A stretch of 64,000 nucleotides of DNA from Oikopleura dioica (GCA_907165135.1 OU015567.1:9119001-9183000), one strand, 5' to 3'; shown: positions 47,132-60,000, numbered from the stretch's first letter. The notes: generated from the sequence alone by a model not told the origin. Translations and numbers: made by a program.

Positions 47132-47787
47132 CCTTTGATGATTTCAAAAAACTTTTTGTGGGGCCGGAAATCGTCAAAAATCTGTAAGTGCAGTTTTTTT
47201 CAGCTCGTCGAGACGAGTCGAATGATGGGTCTTACTCCTGATAACTGTCAGGATTTACCGGTTTACCGGCTGGTTACCGGAAAATACGTTGTCACCGGCC
47301 GTTTTTGTTCTAGAAGTGGTAAACAGATGATTGACCCAGGAAATTGTTCCTTATAGTCGGTTCTACTCTCGGCTGAAAGATGAGGCTCGTATCAATACTC
47401 TGAAGAGAGTTATCACAAAAACAGTAAATTTTACATGCATTTTGTTGTTGCTGCACGTTCCTGATTTTTTGTCCCATTTCTGCCATAAATAGTATTTTAG
47501 TGATAACTCTCTTCAGAGTATTGATACGAGCCTCATCTTTGAGCCGAGAGTAGAACCGACTATAAGGAACAATTTCCTGGGTCAGTCATCTGTTTACCAC
47601 TTCTAGAACAAAAACGGCCGGTGACAACGTATTTTCCGGTAACCAGCCGGTAAACCGGTAAATCCTGACAGTTATCAGGAGTAAGACCCATCATTCGACT
47701 CGTCTCGACGAGCTGAAAAAAACTGCACTTACAGATTTTTTACGATTTCCGGTCTCACAAAAAGTTTTTTGAAATCATCTTTTGATT
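47132..47787. repeat. Near-perfect inverted repeat, arms about 285 bp
   Basis: The arms 47132-47416 and 47500-47787 are almost identical in inverted orientation, with an 83-bp loop. Only a few single-base changes are visible (for example GGGGCCGG against CCGGTCTC). The arm itself reads as a coding-like frame (MGLTPDNCQDLPVYRLVTG, CSRSGKQMIDPGNCSL) preceded by a TTTTTTTCAG acceptor-like site. The element ends about 45 bp upstream of the kinase start codon. It resembles a recent inverted duplication of an exon. Confidence 0.9.
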
Positions 47788-48028
47788 TCTGCAGATCATC
47801 CGTAGGTTTGTGACTCATAAAGGCCTTAGCGAATAGGAAAAGATAGAAAAACAAAGAAATCACAACCAGATCAATAGGTATCAGTGATCTGATAACGCAT
47901 CACCCTGCTTTATTTTTGGATGCTGTTGTTGGATGGTTACTTTATCAAGATTGTTTCGAGAACTCCACGCCTACTCATGAGGATCCGATGATCAGATTGC
48001 GAGCAGGAGAGGCGAAAAAAAGCAGAGA

Positions 48029-48804
48029 ATGAAAACCATTTTCGCTGTAGAAACCGGCCGACCCAAAGAACTGAGAGCTATCTTTCTCAATATCCCGCGT
48101 CAACCCAAGTCGCCATCATCCACTAGTGTAGAATCTACACTACACTGTAGATTGCACAATAAGCTGCTGGGGAGATGATGTTTTTTGGGTGAAAATCTCT
48201 GACCCAAAAGCCAAGTTCTCTGCAGTAAGTCTGGGCCCAAAGAATGGGCCTTAAACTGCTGGTATGCTCTACCATATGCTGCTCTACTACTTGAATCTGA
48301 CTGATATTATTTAGAACCTTGAGATCTGCAGATCATTGTTTCGACCATTCTTCACGATTTGCCGAGATCAATTCCGTCTTCAACGCTTGGGAGTGCGTTC
48401 AATTTTAGCTAGTCTTACGAAAGTAAATTATAATTCTAACGAAAGGCTGCTGGCACTTTGTGGCGCGACGTTGCCTGCACCTTCTGTGACCCCAACTCTC
48501 AGGAAGAAAAAGTCAAAGGGCTTTCTTTTGACGAGCGATTTGCATGGCTTTATCCCAGGTGCTACCACAACGGCAACGTTTGCGACGCGCACAACAAGCG
48601 AATCAAAGGCATGATGCCACACTTCTACATCAACGATATGGTTTGTTTCTCTATTCTAGCATCGATTTGATTTATTGATTTATCAATAAAAATTAGGATA
48701 GCGACGGCGATCATGTTGGAACCGTCGAGCTGCGACCACTCTTCGACATGGGAACTCGAGCAGGATACGATACCCACCATTCTATGGGGAACATCCGTGG
48801 CTAG
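48029..48804 (+). CDS. Probable small secreted protein, exons uncertain
   Basis: Two 3' exons are convincing: about 48444-48640 (WRDVACTFCDPNS, RFAWLYPRCYHNGNVCDAH) and 48696-48804 (DSDGDHVGTVELRPLFDMG to the stop). A candidate first exon at 48029-48046 encodes MKTIFA with a donor in the same phase and an AAAGCAGAG leader like other secreted genes here; a middle exon may exist. AATAAA at about 48896. No domain recognised; the four Cys suggest a disulfide-bonded extracellular protein. Confidence 0.5.
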
Positions 48805-48994
48805 TCTCAAGTCTTCACTTTATATTACCAAGAACTCACTGTCACTCTACTATCTATACTGCAGCCCTTAATCTTTTCATTCAAAACTGGTTCCAAATAA
48901 ACATGATCTTAGGAAGCTTGCTTCAAGAATCGTTTATTTTTAGCAGGAGGCGCTTACGAATTTAAAAAAATTGAGGAGGTACAATAGACAGTTG

Positions 48995-49229
48995 TCAGGA
49001 AAATGCAATCTCGATGATGTTTTTCTAAAATAAAATTTACGAGTTTTCGACTGAATATATTTCTAATTTCTACCTGTAGCCTCAGATTTCTCTCGTGATG
49101 AATCCGCAACCAAATAATAAGAACAAAAATGACGAGCATAACAATTCCCGTGCAAAAACCAGCGATACGAGCATCGTTTATATCTTCAAAAAAGCGAATT
49201 TCTATGTTTCCACTGTTGTGTCTCGACAT
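48995..49229 (-). CDS. 61-residue single-pass membrane protein
   Basis: Exons 49229-49074 and 49024-48995 with an in-phase 49-bp GT-AG intron. Sequence order: a short polar N-terminus (MSRHNSGNIEIRFFED), one membrane helix (FCTGIVMLVIFVLIIWL), a basic stretch (RIHHERNLR) and a short tail. The basic residues after the helix predict an outside-in topology. The family is unknown; a longer reading from 49316 is open but adds no signal. Confidence 0.55.
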
Positions 49230-49524
49230 TTTGAGATCGAAATTAGCAAGATACTTTGAAAAAAGTTCAGTAAAGCCACGAAACCTCGCAAAACCGAGCG
49301 AGAGATCTGCTTTCAATAGTTTTGTGGCCCTAAAAATAGGGATTTCTCAAAAATCGAAGCAATGGAGATGATGAAAAAGGAATCGATTTAAACTCCTTTT
49401 GAACTTCTCTAGATTTTATTTTATAAAATTTCTCTAGATTTGCTAATTTTGTCCTGCATCCGCCATTACTCCGGGCAAATTTCAACGAGCAATCCACGAA
49501 ATAAACAGATAAAAATCCGTTAAA

Positions 49525-49822
49525 ATGGACCGTAAGATCAACAACAACACCATGGCTGGTGTCTCGCGAAACACTTCTCGGGTGCTTGCTCCTCCAGGTG
49601 GACGATCGTAAGTACAAAATAAACTGACACTACTACAACACGTTTTTCAGAAACATTTTCTTCGGAGATGAATCTGCTCCTCCAGCCGCTACTGCAGCAC
49701 CAAAGGTCGAAGAAGTCGCCCCACCCGTCAGCGCTGGTCCCGCCAAAACTACAGCTGCTGAAGCGAAGCCTGCGGAAGGCGCTGCAAATCCAGCTGATTC
49801 AGGAAAGGATTCACATCATTAA
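49525..49822 (+). CDS. JPT1: Jupiter/HN1 microtubule-associated homologue
   Basis: Exons 49525-49607 and 49651-49822 (43-bp intron) give 84 residues. SRNTSRVLAPPGGRSNIFFG is the hallmark motif of the HN1/JPT family (human JPT1 has [20 protein letters not shown]). The rest is Ala/Pro/Glu-rich and disordered. The family binds microtubules and is involved in cell-cycle regulation. Shorter than vertebrate JPT1 (about 154), with only the first signature motif kept. Confidence 0.88.
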
Positions 49823-51165
49823 TTTGAGCTCTTCTAAGGCAATCAATGAATTGCATCCTTTTTTAGCCAGCAATTCCGCCGCCCGAAACAAGAACAAGAA
49901 TACCATCTCCCAGATAACTTTCTAACCGTCCTTGAAAAAATGACTGCCTTTTCTCGCGAACACCTATTTTTATCACAATTGTACGAACTAGCCAGAATAA
50001 AAGCAACACATGAAACCACACAACTCGTGTTTTGGGCGTCAATATTTCTTTCATACCAAACAACATCTCTATTTTAGGCATATTAAACTAGACATGTGAA
50101 ATGTCTGCAAAAACTAGATAGATATTTTTACAGTTTCTTCCGGCAGCTATAAGTGCCCGACGGAAGTCGCCAGTATTAGCTTCTCCGCTACTTGAAATTC
50201 TCAGTCTTCGGAAATCCGACCTTTTTCAACCTTTTAATAATTTGATCCTTCATTGATAGAAATTTCAAAAGGCAAAATATCAGGACTCTCCACTGTCAGC
50301 ATTTTCTGATAGTCATTATCTTTTGTGTATTCTTATCATGAGAAATGTCCATGCTTCTTAATTTTCGAAGTAAACTGTTTCTGTTAAAAATGTGTAGCCT
50401 CAAATCAGGGGACGATAAAAATGCTCAAGCGGGTTGATATCAGACCGATTACTCGACTCTAGTGCCGACTGGTGCACGAAATCCCCCCTCTACAGATTTG
50501 CCGCCCCAAGCGCTGTTAGCGTGCTTCCCTGGCTTTTTTAAAAGTACGACCGCTTCGTTAGCATAAAACGACGATAATAGAGCTCAATTTCACATTTGTT
50601 TTAAATGCGATCAACGTGGTTGATTTTCCTCTTCAAGGATAGCGAGGCAAATCCTTTTTGCGGGCCAGCGGCTTATTTGTAAGAGATCTACATCCGTTTT
50701 TTAAAGAGAGTTATGAGAAGTGTTAAGGCTTGCTGATCAAACTGAGACGTTGAAGAGTCCAAATTTCCCTAGTTTGTTTCCATCTCAAATTCAGTGCCTT
50801 TGGAATATTGAAACAGGTATGTGCTAAGTAATGTTTTTCATAATAAACACGCACGTTTACGTCAACGGAAAGGGGGTGAAATGAATTAAGAATAGATCAT
50901 TGAGTTCAATTAAAAAAATATGATTAGATGCTGGTAGCCGTATCAAAATTGAATTTGCTGATTGGGACTTGCCAATGTCAAGGAAATGTCAAACATAGTA
51001 GACGGGACTTAGTTTAACTTATACCTACAATACAGGTGTATCAATTTTAAAAGCTCCTGTGTTGACTCAATCAAAGACTCTCAAGTGCATATATGGATGC
51101 GCCACAGAATACAATGTGTACAGCTGCATATCTCCAATTTACCTATTTTGACTTTAAAAAACATA
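49823..51165. other. Intergenic
   Basis: No coding or RNA signal recognised in about 1.3 kb; it may contain upstream exons of the tail-anchored protein gene. Confidence 0.35.
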
Positions 51166-51660
51166 AAAGCGAGGTGAAAATATGCGGCGCGAACCCGGGC
51201 TTTATCATTTCGAACGGCCCACGTGTACAGGTAGAAGTCTAATCGACAACGAAAAGATGATCAAAAAATTTCGTAGATACAGCTTCATGGATCTGATGAT
51301 GGAAGAGGAGGACTTTTTCGACTAAAGCTTTCTCGAGCGCCAATAAATGCTCAACAGAGATTGCTCGCGACGGATGGAAGAAGCGTAGCGGAGAAAGTCA
51401 AGCCTAGACGACCTCAAAAGCCAATAGTAACTAGCTCAAGTTTTCCATCCGGAGGGTTTGCAACAGATACTCAATCAAATCAGCCGATGGAAAAGGAAGG
51501 CGATTCAAGTGAGCCGAAATCGAAACTTCCGGTCAAATGGTTCGCCATTTTGGGAGTCCTTTTTGGATTCATTGGAATAATTGTGCTAAAATCAAAAAAG
51601 AAGAAAACAACAACTGAGCCATCATCAGCGAACGGAGCTTCCGAAGAATCCGCCGCTTAG
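51166..51660 (+). CDS. Probable tail-anchored or type I membrane protein (3' exons)
   Basis: The exon 51277-51660 (128 codons to the stop) continues in phase from an exon ending at 51230. Sequence: ICGANPGFIISNGPRVQ, then IQLHGSDDGRGGLFRLKLS, a polar linker, and a single membrane helix (WFAILGVLFGFIGIIVL) followed by KSKKKK and a short Ser/Ala tail. The basic cluster after the helix places the tail in the cytosol. The 5' end is not defined. The luminal part is vaguely like a Reeler/DOMON-type domain, but I would not assign it. Confidence 0.5.
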
Positions 51661-51842
51661 AAAATCTTAAACTGCCACACAAGAAAGAGCCTGATTTGTA
51701 AATAAACCTTATCCTGTAGCTAACAAAAATACGAACAATTTTCGGTCAATTTTATTTCATTTAGCAGCATTGAAAAATCCAAAGTCGTTTCGTTTAATTT
51801 TGTTGTAGAAAGGTCGCTCGTTTTTCCGGATTCCAATGGGCA

Positions 51843-51986
51843 CTAGAAATGGCCCACTTCCTTTAAATCAAAAATTTTGACTAGAAGAAAAAATAGCTGG
51901 CTACCTATGTTTCCGCTATGAAATACTGAAGCGGCAACAGTTTTGTCGTTCACCAAAAAGAGACAAATTGCAGCTAAAAATTTCAT
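51843..51986 (-). CDS. 39-residue candidate secreted peptide
   Basis: Exons 51986-51905 and 51880-51843 with a very short in-phase intron (24 bp). MKFLAAICLFLVNDKTVAAS looks like a signal peptide, followed by a roughly 20-residue mature part ending EVGHF. The intron is shorter than others here, so the splice is doubtful; without it the frame continues to a nearby stop. Low-confidence small gene. Confidence 0.3.
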   Translation of the reverse strand: MKFLAAICLFLVNDKTVAASVFHSGNIGSQLFFLLVKIFDLKEVGHF

Positions 51987-52181
51987 TTTCCGATTTGACG
52001 ATTTGATGTCTTGAGTTTTTCGTTCTGACAACAAATGCTTTTATACGAAGTGAACTTGCTTAACTAAGTAGAAACATCGCGTTTAATATTCACTGCTTTG
52101 ATTTACAACTTCCAAGGACTTTGAAGAATAATTTATTGTATCATATAAAAACGGGAAATGAAGCACCAAATACAGTATGTG

Positions 52182-52660
52182 CTACAGAGAAACCAGCTTA
52201 TCAATAACTTTCCAGCTAGTTTTATTTAACCCTTCGGAGGTTTCAGGCAAAAGAGCTTTTTGAGGCTTCGCAGTTGCCCTAATTACTCTAATATTTCTCA
52301 CTCCCGGTGGGTACATTTTATCGTTGCTTGTTGTCAAAAAACGAAGGATCGATCCTTTGACTGGATTTCTAAAGATAAGCTGGTGTCTCTTTCCATTCTG
52401 AAAACTCGTCAGGAAGCTGTAACGCGCTACGCTCTTGAATCCCGTGTCAGTTTTTAGTTTTACAGAGACAGATGAACAGTTGTTGTCGACGAAGGAAATA
52501 CTGTAGATTCCAATGGAAGCGCCGAAATTGGCGTCAACGGTGCCATCTGAGCTTGTTTTTATTGTGTAACTGGCAGTGTTCAGCTTCTAAAAAGGATTAG
52601 TTATGATTTTGACTGAATTATCTTACCAAGGAAGATTTAGGCAGCATCTTTTGAAAGTTA
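52182..52660 (-). CDS. C-terminal exons of an unknown beta-rich protein
   Basis: The exon from about 52587 to 52182 is a long open frame: KLNTASYTIKTSSDGTVDAN, SIGIYSISFVDNNCSSVSV, YSFLTSFQNGKRHQLIFRNP, MYPPGVRNIRVI, then the stop. It is joined by a GT-AG intron to about 52655-52630 (FQKMLPKSSL). The alternating hydrophobic pattern suggests a beta-sandwich. It may be the end of the Q-rich gene next to it or a separate gene; the intervening frames disagree. Confidence 0.45.
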
Positions 52661-54852
52661 TGCGTAGCTTTTGTTAATTGAGCCCTGATTAGAATTACTC
52701 CAGATGGAAGTATTGAGTCCTTGCGTCGTAAAGTTGTTGACGATATTTGAAGTCGTATTTTGTGAGTGCTGCTGGAAGCTTTGTGGTTGTTGCGAGAGGG
52801 GAGTTTGATTGAGGCTGGAGTTTTGGAGCGCTTGTTGAAGTTGGCTGTTGTTTCTGAAATTGTGAGTTGGAATTGGTGACTTGAATGGAATTTTCATGAC
52901 GTGTTATTTACTGTTGATTCGCGCGTAAGGACTGTTTGCAGTGCGTGGATAAGAAAATTTTTCAAATGATAAAAAACTTACCTAAAAGAAGGATTGTTCC
53001 GTAGAATGGCGATCAGATCGTCTTCGGTGAGATTATTAACCCTTTGATTGACCAATTCTTCGGTGGGGACGCAGCACTCCTCGCACTCTTGGCAGTCACA
53101 GTCGCACAAAAAGTCTCCGCAAAGCTAGAATTTACTGTCAACGAATTAAAGATGTAAAACACCAGTAAATAAGTCTCGACCCGCCACATTCTACGAAACT
53201 ACTTAACCTATTTGCGGGTTATTTCAAACCCGCAGCAATCCATTTTGAATGAAGGAGGCTGTATCTGAATCTTAAAAACGTAAATCTCACACTTGAAAGT
53301 TCTGAAAGTGACTGTAACCCGGGGTTACTTCCTTAAAAAAGGAACAAAGGATTAATTCAAGTAATCTCTGTTTGCTGAGTTTAAACTCAGATTAGTATTT
53401 TTCTCTTCCTTGATTTCAACTTTGAAAATCACTTTTCTAGAGCTACTTACAGGTGGTGCTTCTGGATCAGTCTCGCAGCAGGAACAGCACCCTTCGCAAA
53501 CGGCAAACACTTAACAGCTGGTTACGAAAGACCTTTGCTTTACGAAATCCGCGAAAAAGAAAGACAGTTGGTGTTTTTCACACAATCGACGGAGGATATT
53601 GAATTTGATTAGGAGCCGCTCTGGAATAATGGAAAAGTGCACAATGGCGCCGGGCTCATATTTACACTTTTCTCGCGTTTTAAACTCAAGCAAATAAAGC
53701 GCCTCTGATAGTCGAGCATTTCCGGAAGGAAGGCGGAAATTAACCGCCAAAATTAAAACTGACAGTAAAGCGCTTGAGACTGTCATTAACTCTCTCGTAA
53801 CCCGTTCCGTCGCAGTTGGTGTCTTTTCGTCTCTCGAAGCAGCCACAATCTTCGCAATCCAAGCTCTAAACTGTCTTTACAAAATCTTGAAGAATAGAAA
53901 GTGATTGTCCATTCTCAAGGGTTCTCTTTTATCGTTCTAAGTGCCGGTTATTCAGCACTGGTTGTATTTACTTTCTAGCCACTGTAATAAAGGTGAATTA
54001 ATTCATCATTTTACATAAATGTTTTTGACTTATACCTTATATAAACAAATAAAGGTTTAAATTGGATGGTTAGAGTTGCACGCAATCCCATACGTACTCG
54101 AACATTGTATGGCTATTTCATTACTATTTATTGTCCATTATACGGAGCGTAATCGTGATTGATAAGTAAATTTACCTTGAGACAGGCAAAATCGCATTGA
54201 CAGCAAGCTGCAGGGTGACATTTGACATCAGGTCCGCTCCTGCCCAGACACATCCAAACAATCACTGCAATCACAAACAAATACGCCAAAACGCCCCCGA
54301 CAATGTACTGCAGATGGGTTCGGAGGGGGTTTTACTGTAATTAAATATTGACGTCTACTTTGCTCATCCTAAGTTATGACTTCCCAGAATAACTTATTCT
54401 GAACAAGAGACTAGCTAGACTTGAAATATTCAAAAGTTCACTTCGGATCGAATGAACTTTGTTGCTTCTTTGAAAGAATGATGATGATGGTGATGAAGAT
54501 TCATTATTAAATTTAAGATTATATGGAAGTCATTGATATTAATTCATCGGATGGGGATGGCTAAACAAGGGCTTGAGATAATATTCTGTTACCGTCGATT
54601 AGCAACTGAGTTTACAGTTGACATTTTTATAAGATTAACATGGTGACTCCCTTATGTTTTCTTAGGTGCACATAAAAGAAGCAAACAAAAATTCATATCT
54701 TTAATAATTTTTTACCCACGAACCCATCCCACTCTCCAGTCGCTCGATTCTCCTTCTGTGCTACTTGTCAGTACTTCAGCAAGCACAGTTGTCGTGTCTT
54801 CGATTAGTTTTGCAGTACTCTCTATTACAGTAGTACTTGTGGTAGTACTCAT
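52661..54852 (-). CDS. Cys-rich single-pass membrane protein with Q/N-rich tail
   Basis: Proposed order on the minus strand: a Ser/Thr-rich ectodomain from an ATG at 54852 (STTTSTTVIESTAK), a membrane helix at about 54300 (GGVLAYLFVIAVIVWMCLG), Cys clusters (CHPAACCQCDFACLK; CEGCCSCCETD; CDCDCQECEECC), then a helix (LTEDDLIAILRNNPSF) and a Gln/Asn-rich tail (SQLQQALQNSSLNQTPLSQQ) to about 52661. The cytoplasmic Cys clusters recall palmitoylated or metal-binding regions. Intron phases between the Cys exons do not all agree, so the exon set is incomplete. Confidence 0.45.
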
Positions 54853-56476
54853 GCTGGCATTTGAAAAGAGTCTCTTTTTCAAAGTTCGAAATTTCCAATT
54901 TCCTGATTCTCTTTCTTTCTAACCAGGTCGTCTTAGTAACGAGGGCAATTACGAGCTGCGTAAATTTACTTTTCAATTCTTCAAAGTCGAAAATCTTTTC
55001 TGAATAAATTTCTCGCCCCAGAGCGAGTTCCCGCTGAGAAAAGGCCTTTTCAGCCGCCAATTGACCAGAAAAAGACAATGGCAAAGAGCTTTTTTGGAGA
55101 TATTACTAAACTTATTTTAAATCCTAATAGGAAAAAACGCTTTAGGGGTTAGGGTTAGCAAGTGATGAACTAATCTTGATTAAAGATTCATTCCAATAGA
55201 TAAAAATTGTTCTTCGTGAGCAGTAGGTTAATAATTAAAAGGTTTATAAGCTGTTAGAAAGTAAGCATAAGCGGATACAAGCAGATCTTGTTCGACATAT
55301 TGTTTGGCAGATTTTTCTTGCAAGTTCAATGCTACAAGCCTGCTGGAACTAAAAAATTAATTCAATTGAAACTGAGAACGTCTGTTTTATTTGAGTTGAT
55401 GACTTCTCAAATCAGTATGAAAGATAAGAGTCGTTGACCGACAATTGTTATGAAAACGTGTCAGAAGAGATTTATTCTGTCTCACTTCCAAGATTAAGGA
55501 TAACTACCAAACTGCGGTGAATATTTATTAGTGTGCCATTTAAAATATTGATGGCTTAACAGACCAGGACAACGCGCCCGAGGCAGACTAGGAAATCACC
55601 CGCCAATCCAAAATACGCCTTCCAAGAAAAGGTTCAAAAACTTTTAACACGAGAAAATCAAGGAAGAAAAATCAAATGCAAATATCAATAGATGATGATA
55701 AGCTGGTTCCGCTTATTGTGCTCTACACTTCGTCCATATTCTTGATTTTGTAAAGGATTTAGCATGTAAAATTCTATGATTGATAAAAAAAGAGTTTTTA
55801 CTGATAAAAGTGAGAATAAAATTATGCTATTATACAAGTCATATTCAAATAAGTAGCAAATAGATGATTTTCATCTGAAGTCATTTTCGCTAAAGTACTT
55901 TTGACATAATTTAAAGTTCGTTTCAATAATTTGAAATGAGCTCATTTTGCGTTAACTTGAGCTCTTTCTTGTCGAATAATTTGTCTTATTTCGCAGAAAA
56001 AATAGTTATTTATGACACTTTTAGTTGTAAATAATTAAAGCGAGAATCGTTGCTAAGTCCTTGAAGATTGTCCTTTCCTACTTGGTTTTCCTTATGTACG
56101 TGTGCCTGGCTCCCTACACTCCTCCTGAAATTCAGATTTGGCTATAGCCACCTTGTAAACCCTTTCTGTAGAAATAAATAATGCACATACTTTCGAATTC
56201 CTCAGGTTTTAATCATGGATTGATCAAAGCATTTTTGAAATCAACAACGACTCATCCTCGGCAAACAAATTAAATAACCCCCAAGCCGACAATCTCTTTA
56301 AACTTGGCAGATCTTATGCAAATCCCATGCTTTCCGTAACTTAATTCTAGCGCCAGGCACGTGCGAGATCCAATTTGGGACCTTTGAAATTAATAACTTG
56401 TAGAAAAAGCGCACCATGTGGTGTTTTTGCTCCCAGAATAAATTTTGCGATGACGCAAGAAAACCAGATTAGTATT
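54853..56476. other. Intergenic
   Basis: 1.6 kb of A/T-rich sequence; an opposite-frame minus-strand open reading at 54776-55084 overlaps the start of the Cys-rich gene. Nothing else recognised. Confidence 0.4.
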
Positions 56477-56641
56477 TTATTGTTTATTTCTGTGTGTGCG
56501 GCGGAGTTTGAGGAGAAACACGCGTTCTGGAGCGGAACTACACCAATACTCGCCCTCGTCAGATTTTGATACAGCGGAAATCGTGTACACAAGATTTCCA
56601 TTATCTTCTTGCTCAGCAACTTTTTGCGGCTTTTCGAACAT
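56477..56641 (-). pseudogene. Ig-like domain fragment
   Basis: A 54-residue frame from an ATG at 56641 contains the end of an Ig V-type domain: LVYTISAVSKSDEGEYWCSS, with the D-x-G-x-Y-x-C signature. The first half of the domain and a signal peptide are missing here. It may be the last exon of a gene whose upstream exons lie to the right (the hAT element is inserted within 400 bp), or a relic. Similar Ig-like units are at 60824-61150 and 61583-62416. Confidence 0.55.
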
Positions 56642-57001
56642 TTTCGTTATTCAATTAAAAAGACCTTAAAGATTGGATTATTTCCAATAAGCCGCTTCCT
56701 AGTCTCGCTTGTCCATTGAAAATCGCCTCGTCTGATCGCAAACATGAAAACGAAAAGCTCCGCCCTTGATGTCGCTTTACCGTCGTCTAAACACCATTAG
56801 AATACGCGCACTCACACTCGCGCTGGATGCTGCCTATTTGGCATCAAACTCAGGCTGAGTCTCAGCGGCTATTTCCACTTGCGTCAGATAAATAGACGAT
56901 TTCACGATAAATTTATTATTTTCCGATGTCACTTACGACTTCGCGTTTTGGGCCTTGACGAGCGTATTTGGTAAGGAGCATCGGGAAACAGTCCCCGCAA
57001 G

Positions 57002-60000
57002 CAGGGTTCTAAATCGACTAGTCGAGTTTCGACTAAAGTCGAAGTCGAGTCGAGTCTTAGTCGAAAAGACTAGCTCGACTCGACTTGGTTGATTGTGAGA
57101 GAAAGTCGACTCGACTCGACTAGAAAATCATAAATATGTCGACTTAATTTCGACTAGTCGAATAAGTCGAAAAAGAAGTTAAAGATGTAGTCGAAAAAGT
57201 CGAAAATCAAGTCGAAAAAGTCGAAAATTGAGTCGAAAAAGTCGAAAATTTAGTCGAATAAGTCGATTTGAAAAGTCGAAAACATTCGGCAGTGAACTCA
57301 AATCTTTTCTAGATTTTGTAAACTGACTTTTCTAGACTTCAGAAATGAGCCTCGCGCCAGCATCATTTTCTCGCCGCTTTAGTCGAAGGCAACATGTCGA
57401 AGGACACTTCGAGGCCAAAAAAGAGGAAAATAGACCATGATTTTTCGCTTGATGAAATCTCCGAAATGCCGGAACTTTCTCAGGAATCGACCAATCAGAG
57501 TCAAGAGATCCAGCAGTCTGCGAGTCAGCAAGTTACGGCGGAAATTTTCGATTTGACCCTCGCAGAAGAAAATGTAGTCGACGAGGCTGCATTAAATGAC
57601 CACACATGGGAGAAAATAGAGTCGACTACAATTATCAATTGGCTTAAGAGACAGGATAAAGAAGTTTACGATCTACCAGAAGCTTTTTTCGCCAAACTCG
57701 ACAAAAACGGAATTTTTACCGGAACAGTAAAATGCAACCGTGAGAATTGTCCAACATTTGTGAGCCGCGAGACTAAAAACAAGAAGAATATAAATGTGAA
57801 AACATCTCACTGTAAGCTTTCTACGATGAAGTAATCATAATTCTTTTTAGTTTTGCAGCATCTCAAAGCAGCTCATAAAATCGAAAAAGAAAAAGATTTG
57901 CCTGCTGCTTTTTCACGATTTCGCGCAAGAAAAACACCGACGATTTCCGAAAAAAATAAACAGGAAATACTTGAAATCGAATGCTCTATCTTAAGCGAGT
58001 GCAAGCTTCCAATGAGTTTCTTCCAAAGGCACTGTTTTCAAATTACTTTATTGATGATAACCATGATGCTTTTAGAGAAGCGATCAAAAAACGGGACAAA
58101 GCGATGATGAGATCAGTTGGAATTAACGAGGAAGTGATCGACCAATATATGAGTTCAAGTCCTCATATGATGAAAGAACAAATGAAAAAAAATAATGAAG
58201 AAATGAAGAAGATATTCGTAGAGATTGGTCCTTTTCTCGTTGAAGATGGAACAATGCATCTCGAAATCGATCACAAGAGCATTAAAAAGGGCACACAAGA
58301 CGAAGAGAAACACGGATTTGGAATCGTCGCGATTCTGAATTATGAAGAGATTCATGAACGATACATGATGAGTTTCAAAGCAACAGACTATACCGACACT
58401 GCAACGAACGTCATTTTATTAGAACAATGTTTGAAGGTAAGATTATTATCAAAATTACTCGAAAAACAATGAATCAAGGAATATGGGCTAATCGACGCCT
58501 GGAAAGAGAAAAGAATAATCATCAGTGGCGACTCAAAGATGGTAGGAACCATGGAAGCCCATGCGTGTCTCTGGACGATATGCCTCTCACACACTTTGGG
58601 ATGCGCCGTTGATGGGATACGAGCAAAATCGCCCATTTTCGGAGTCGAAAAGAGCAAGTTTGAAGGTCCTGATAACTTTGTCAAGGAGGCGCGAAAATCA
58701 AGAAAAATACCTCATTCTGCTCCTAAAGGTGAGTTTTCCAAAGATCAAAACAATCTTTTTTTGTCAGAAAATTTTTGCCAAAGACCAAAACAAACCATAC
58801 TTTAGTCAAAAATTATCATAAGATGCAATTGCCAAAGATCATAACAATCAAAATAGTCCAAATAAATATTTTTAGACTCGCCCAAATCGATTTCAAAATA
58901 CTTGCAGAACCAATCAATTACAGAAGTTGCCCAGTTGGACAATTTTTTTCTGTCGTTTCCTGAACAATATCAAGATTACGATCCAGAAGATGAAAAATAT
59001 CTAGCGGCACTTGAAGCAGCCAAAAATCAATTCAAAAGCTTCCCTAAAATCAAGGTAAGATATAACAAGCTTAATAAAAAAGATAATTTTATCTTTAAGG
59101 AATCGTATTTCTCCATTCGCTTTGGATCAATGTTCTCGAAATATAAACATATTCTCGAGAACTCGCGCTCCCTCAACGGCTTGAAATTGAATTTGGACCC
59201 GAAATACAGCTATCTCTTGGCGAATATCGATCTGCCTGACATGTCCTTTATGAAATCAGTATTTTTCTTTCTGAATAAGGCGCACACTCTCCTTCTGGCT
59301 TCAGAACAAAGAGATTCATCGGTAGGCTTCTTTTGCGCAATTCTTTTTAAAAAATCTTAGGTTCTCGAAGTCATAATCAGTATGGAAAATTTGGTCATCG
59401 ACGCCTGCCGAGTGAGATCAACCCTTCATTTCGAGCAAGAATACGTATTGGACCAAGCGGAGAAAATCGGGAAAGCGGTTGTGGCGAAAATTATATCTAT
59501 GTGCTTCGGAAGTGTTTGGCTCCCAAGTCATAATGATAAAATTTCTGGCATTGTCAACTCTCCCTCCGGAGAACCTCAACGATTCGTAGAAGTTCACATG
59601 GTTGCCGCACTATTACACTGGCCATACCGCCAACTCAAACTCCATCGCATGATTCGGGCGCTAAAAGAAATGGATGATGACTGTTTTTTCAAGACGAATC
59701 GAATTTTGATCGAAACAAAATTGAAAGAATGGCCAGAAATCGCCAAAAAGAAACTTCGATTTCTCTCTGAAAAAATTGAAAAAAATTCCTCGATCACTCA
59801 GATGATGACTGGCGACAAGTCCCAAAAAGGTCAAAGTGCGGACATCTACGACGACGATGACAAAACAGTGCCAGTTAAAGGAAAAATTCCATTATCCAAG
59901 CTTGACAGTGAGCTGCAGATCTATTTCAACTTGTCCACCGACCAATACGCCGAATGGAGAAACGCAAAAGTTGCTCCAGAACATAACCCCGAGTCGTTTT

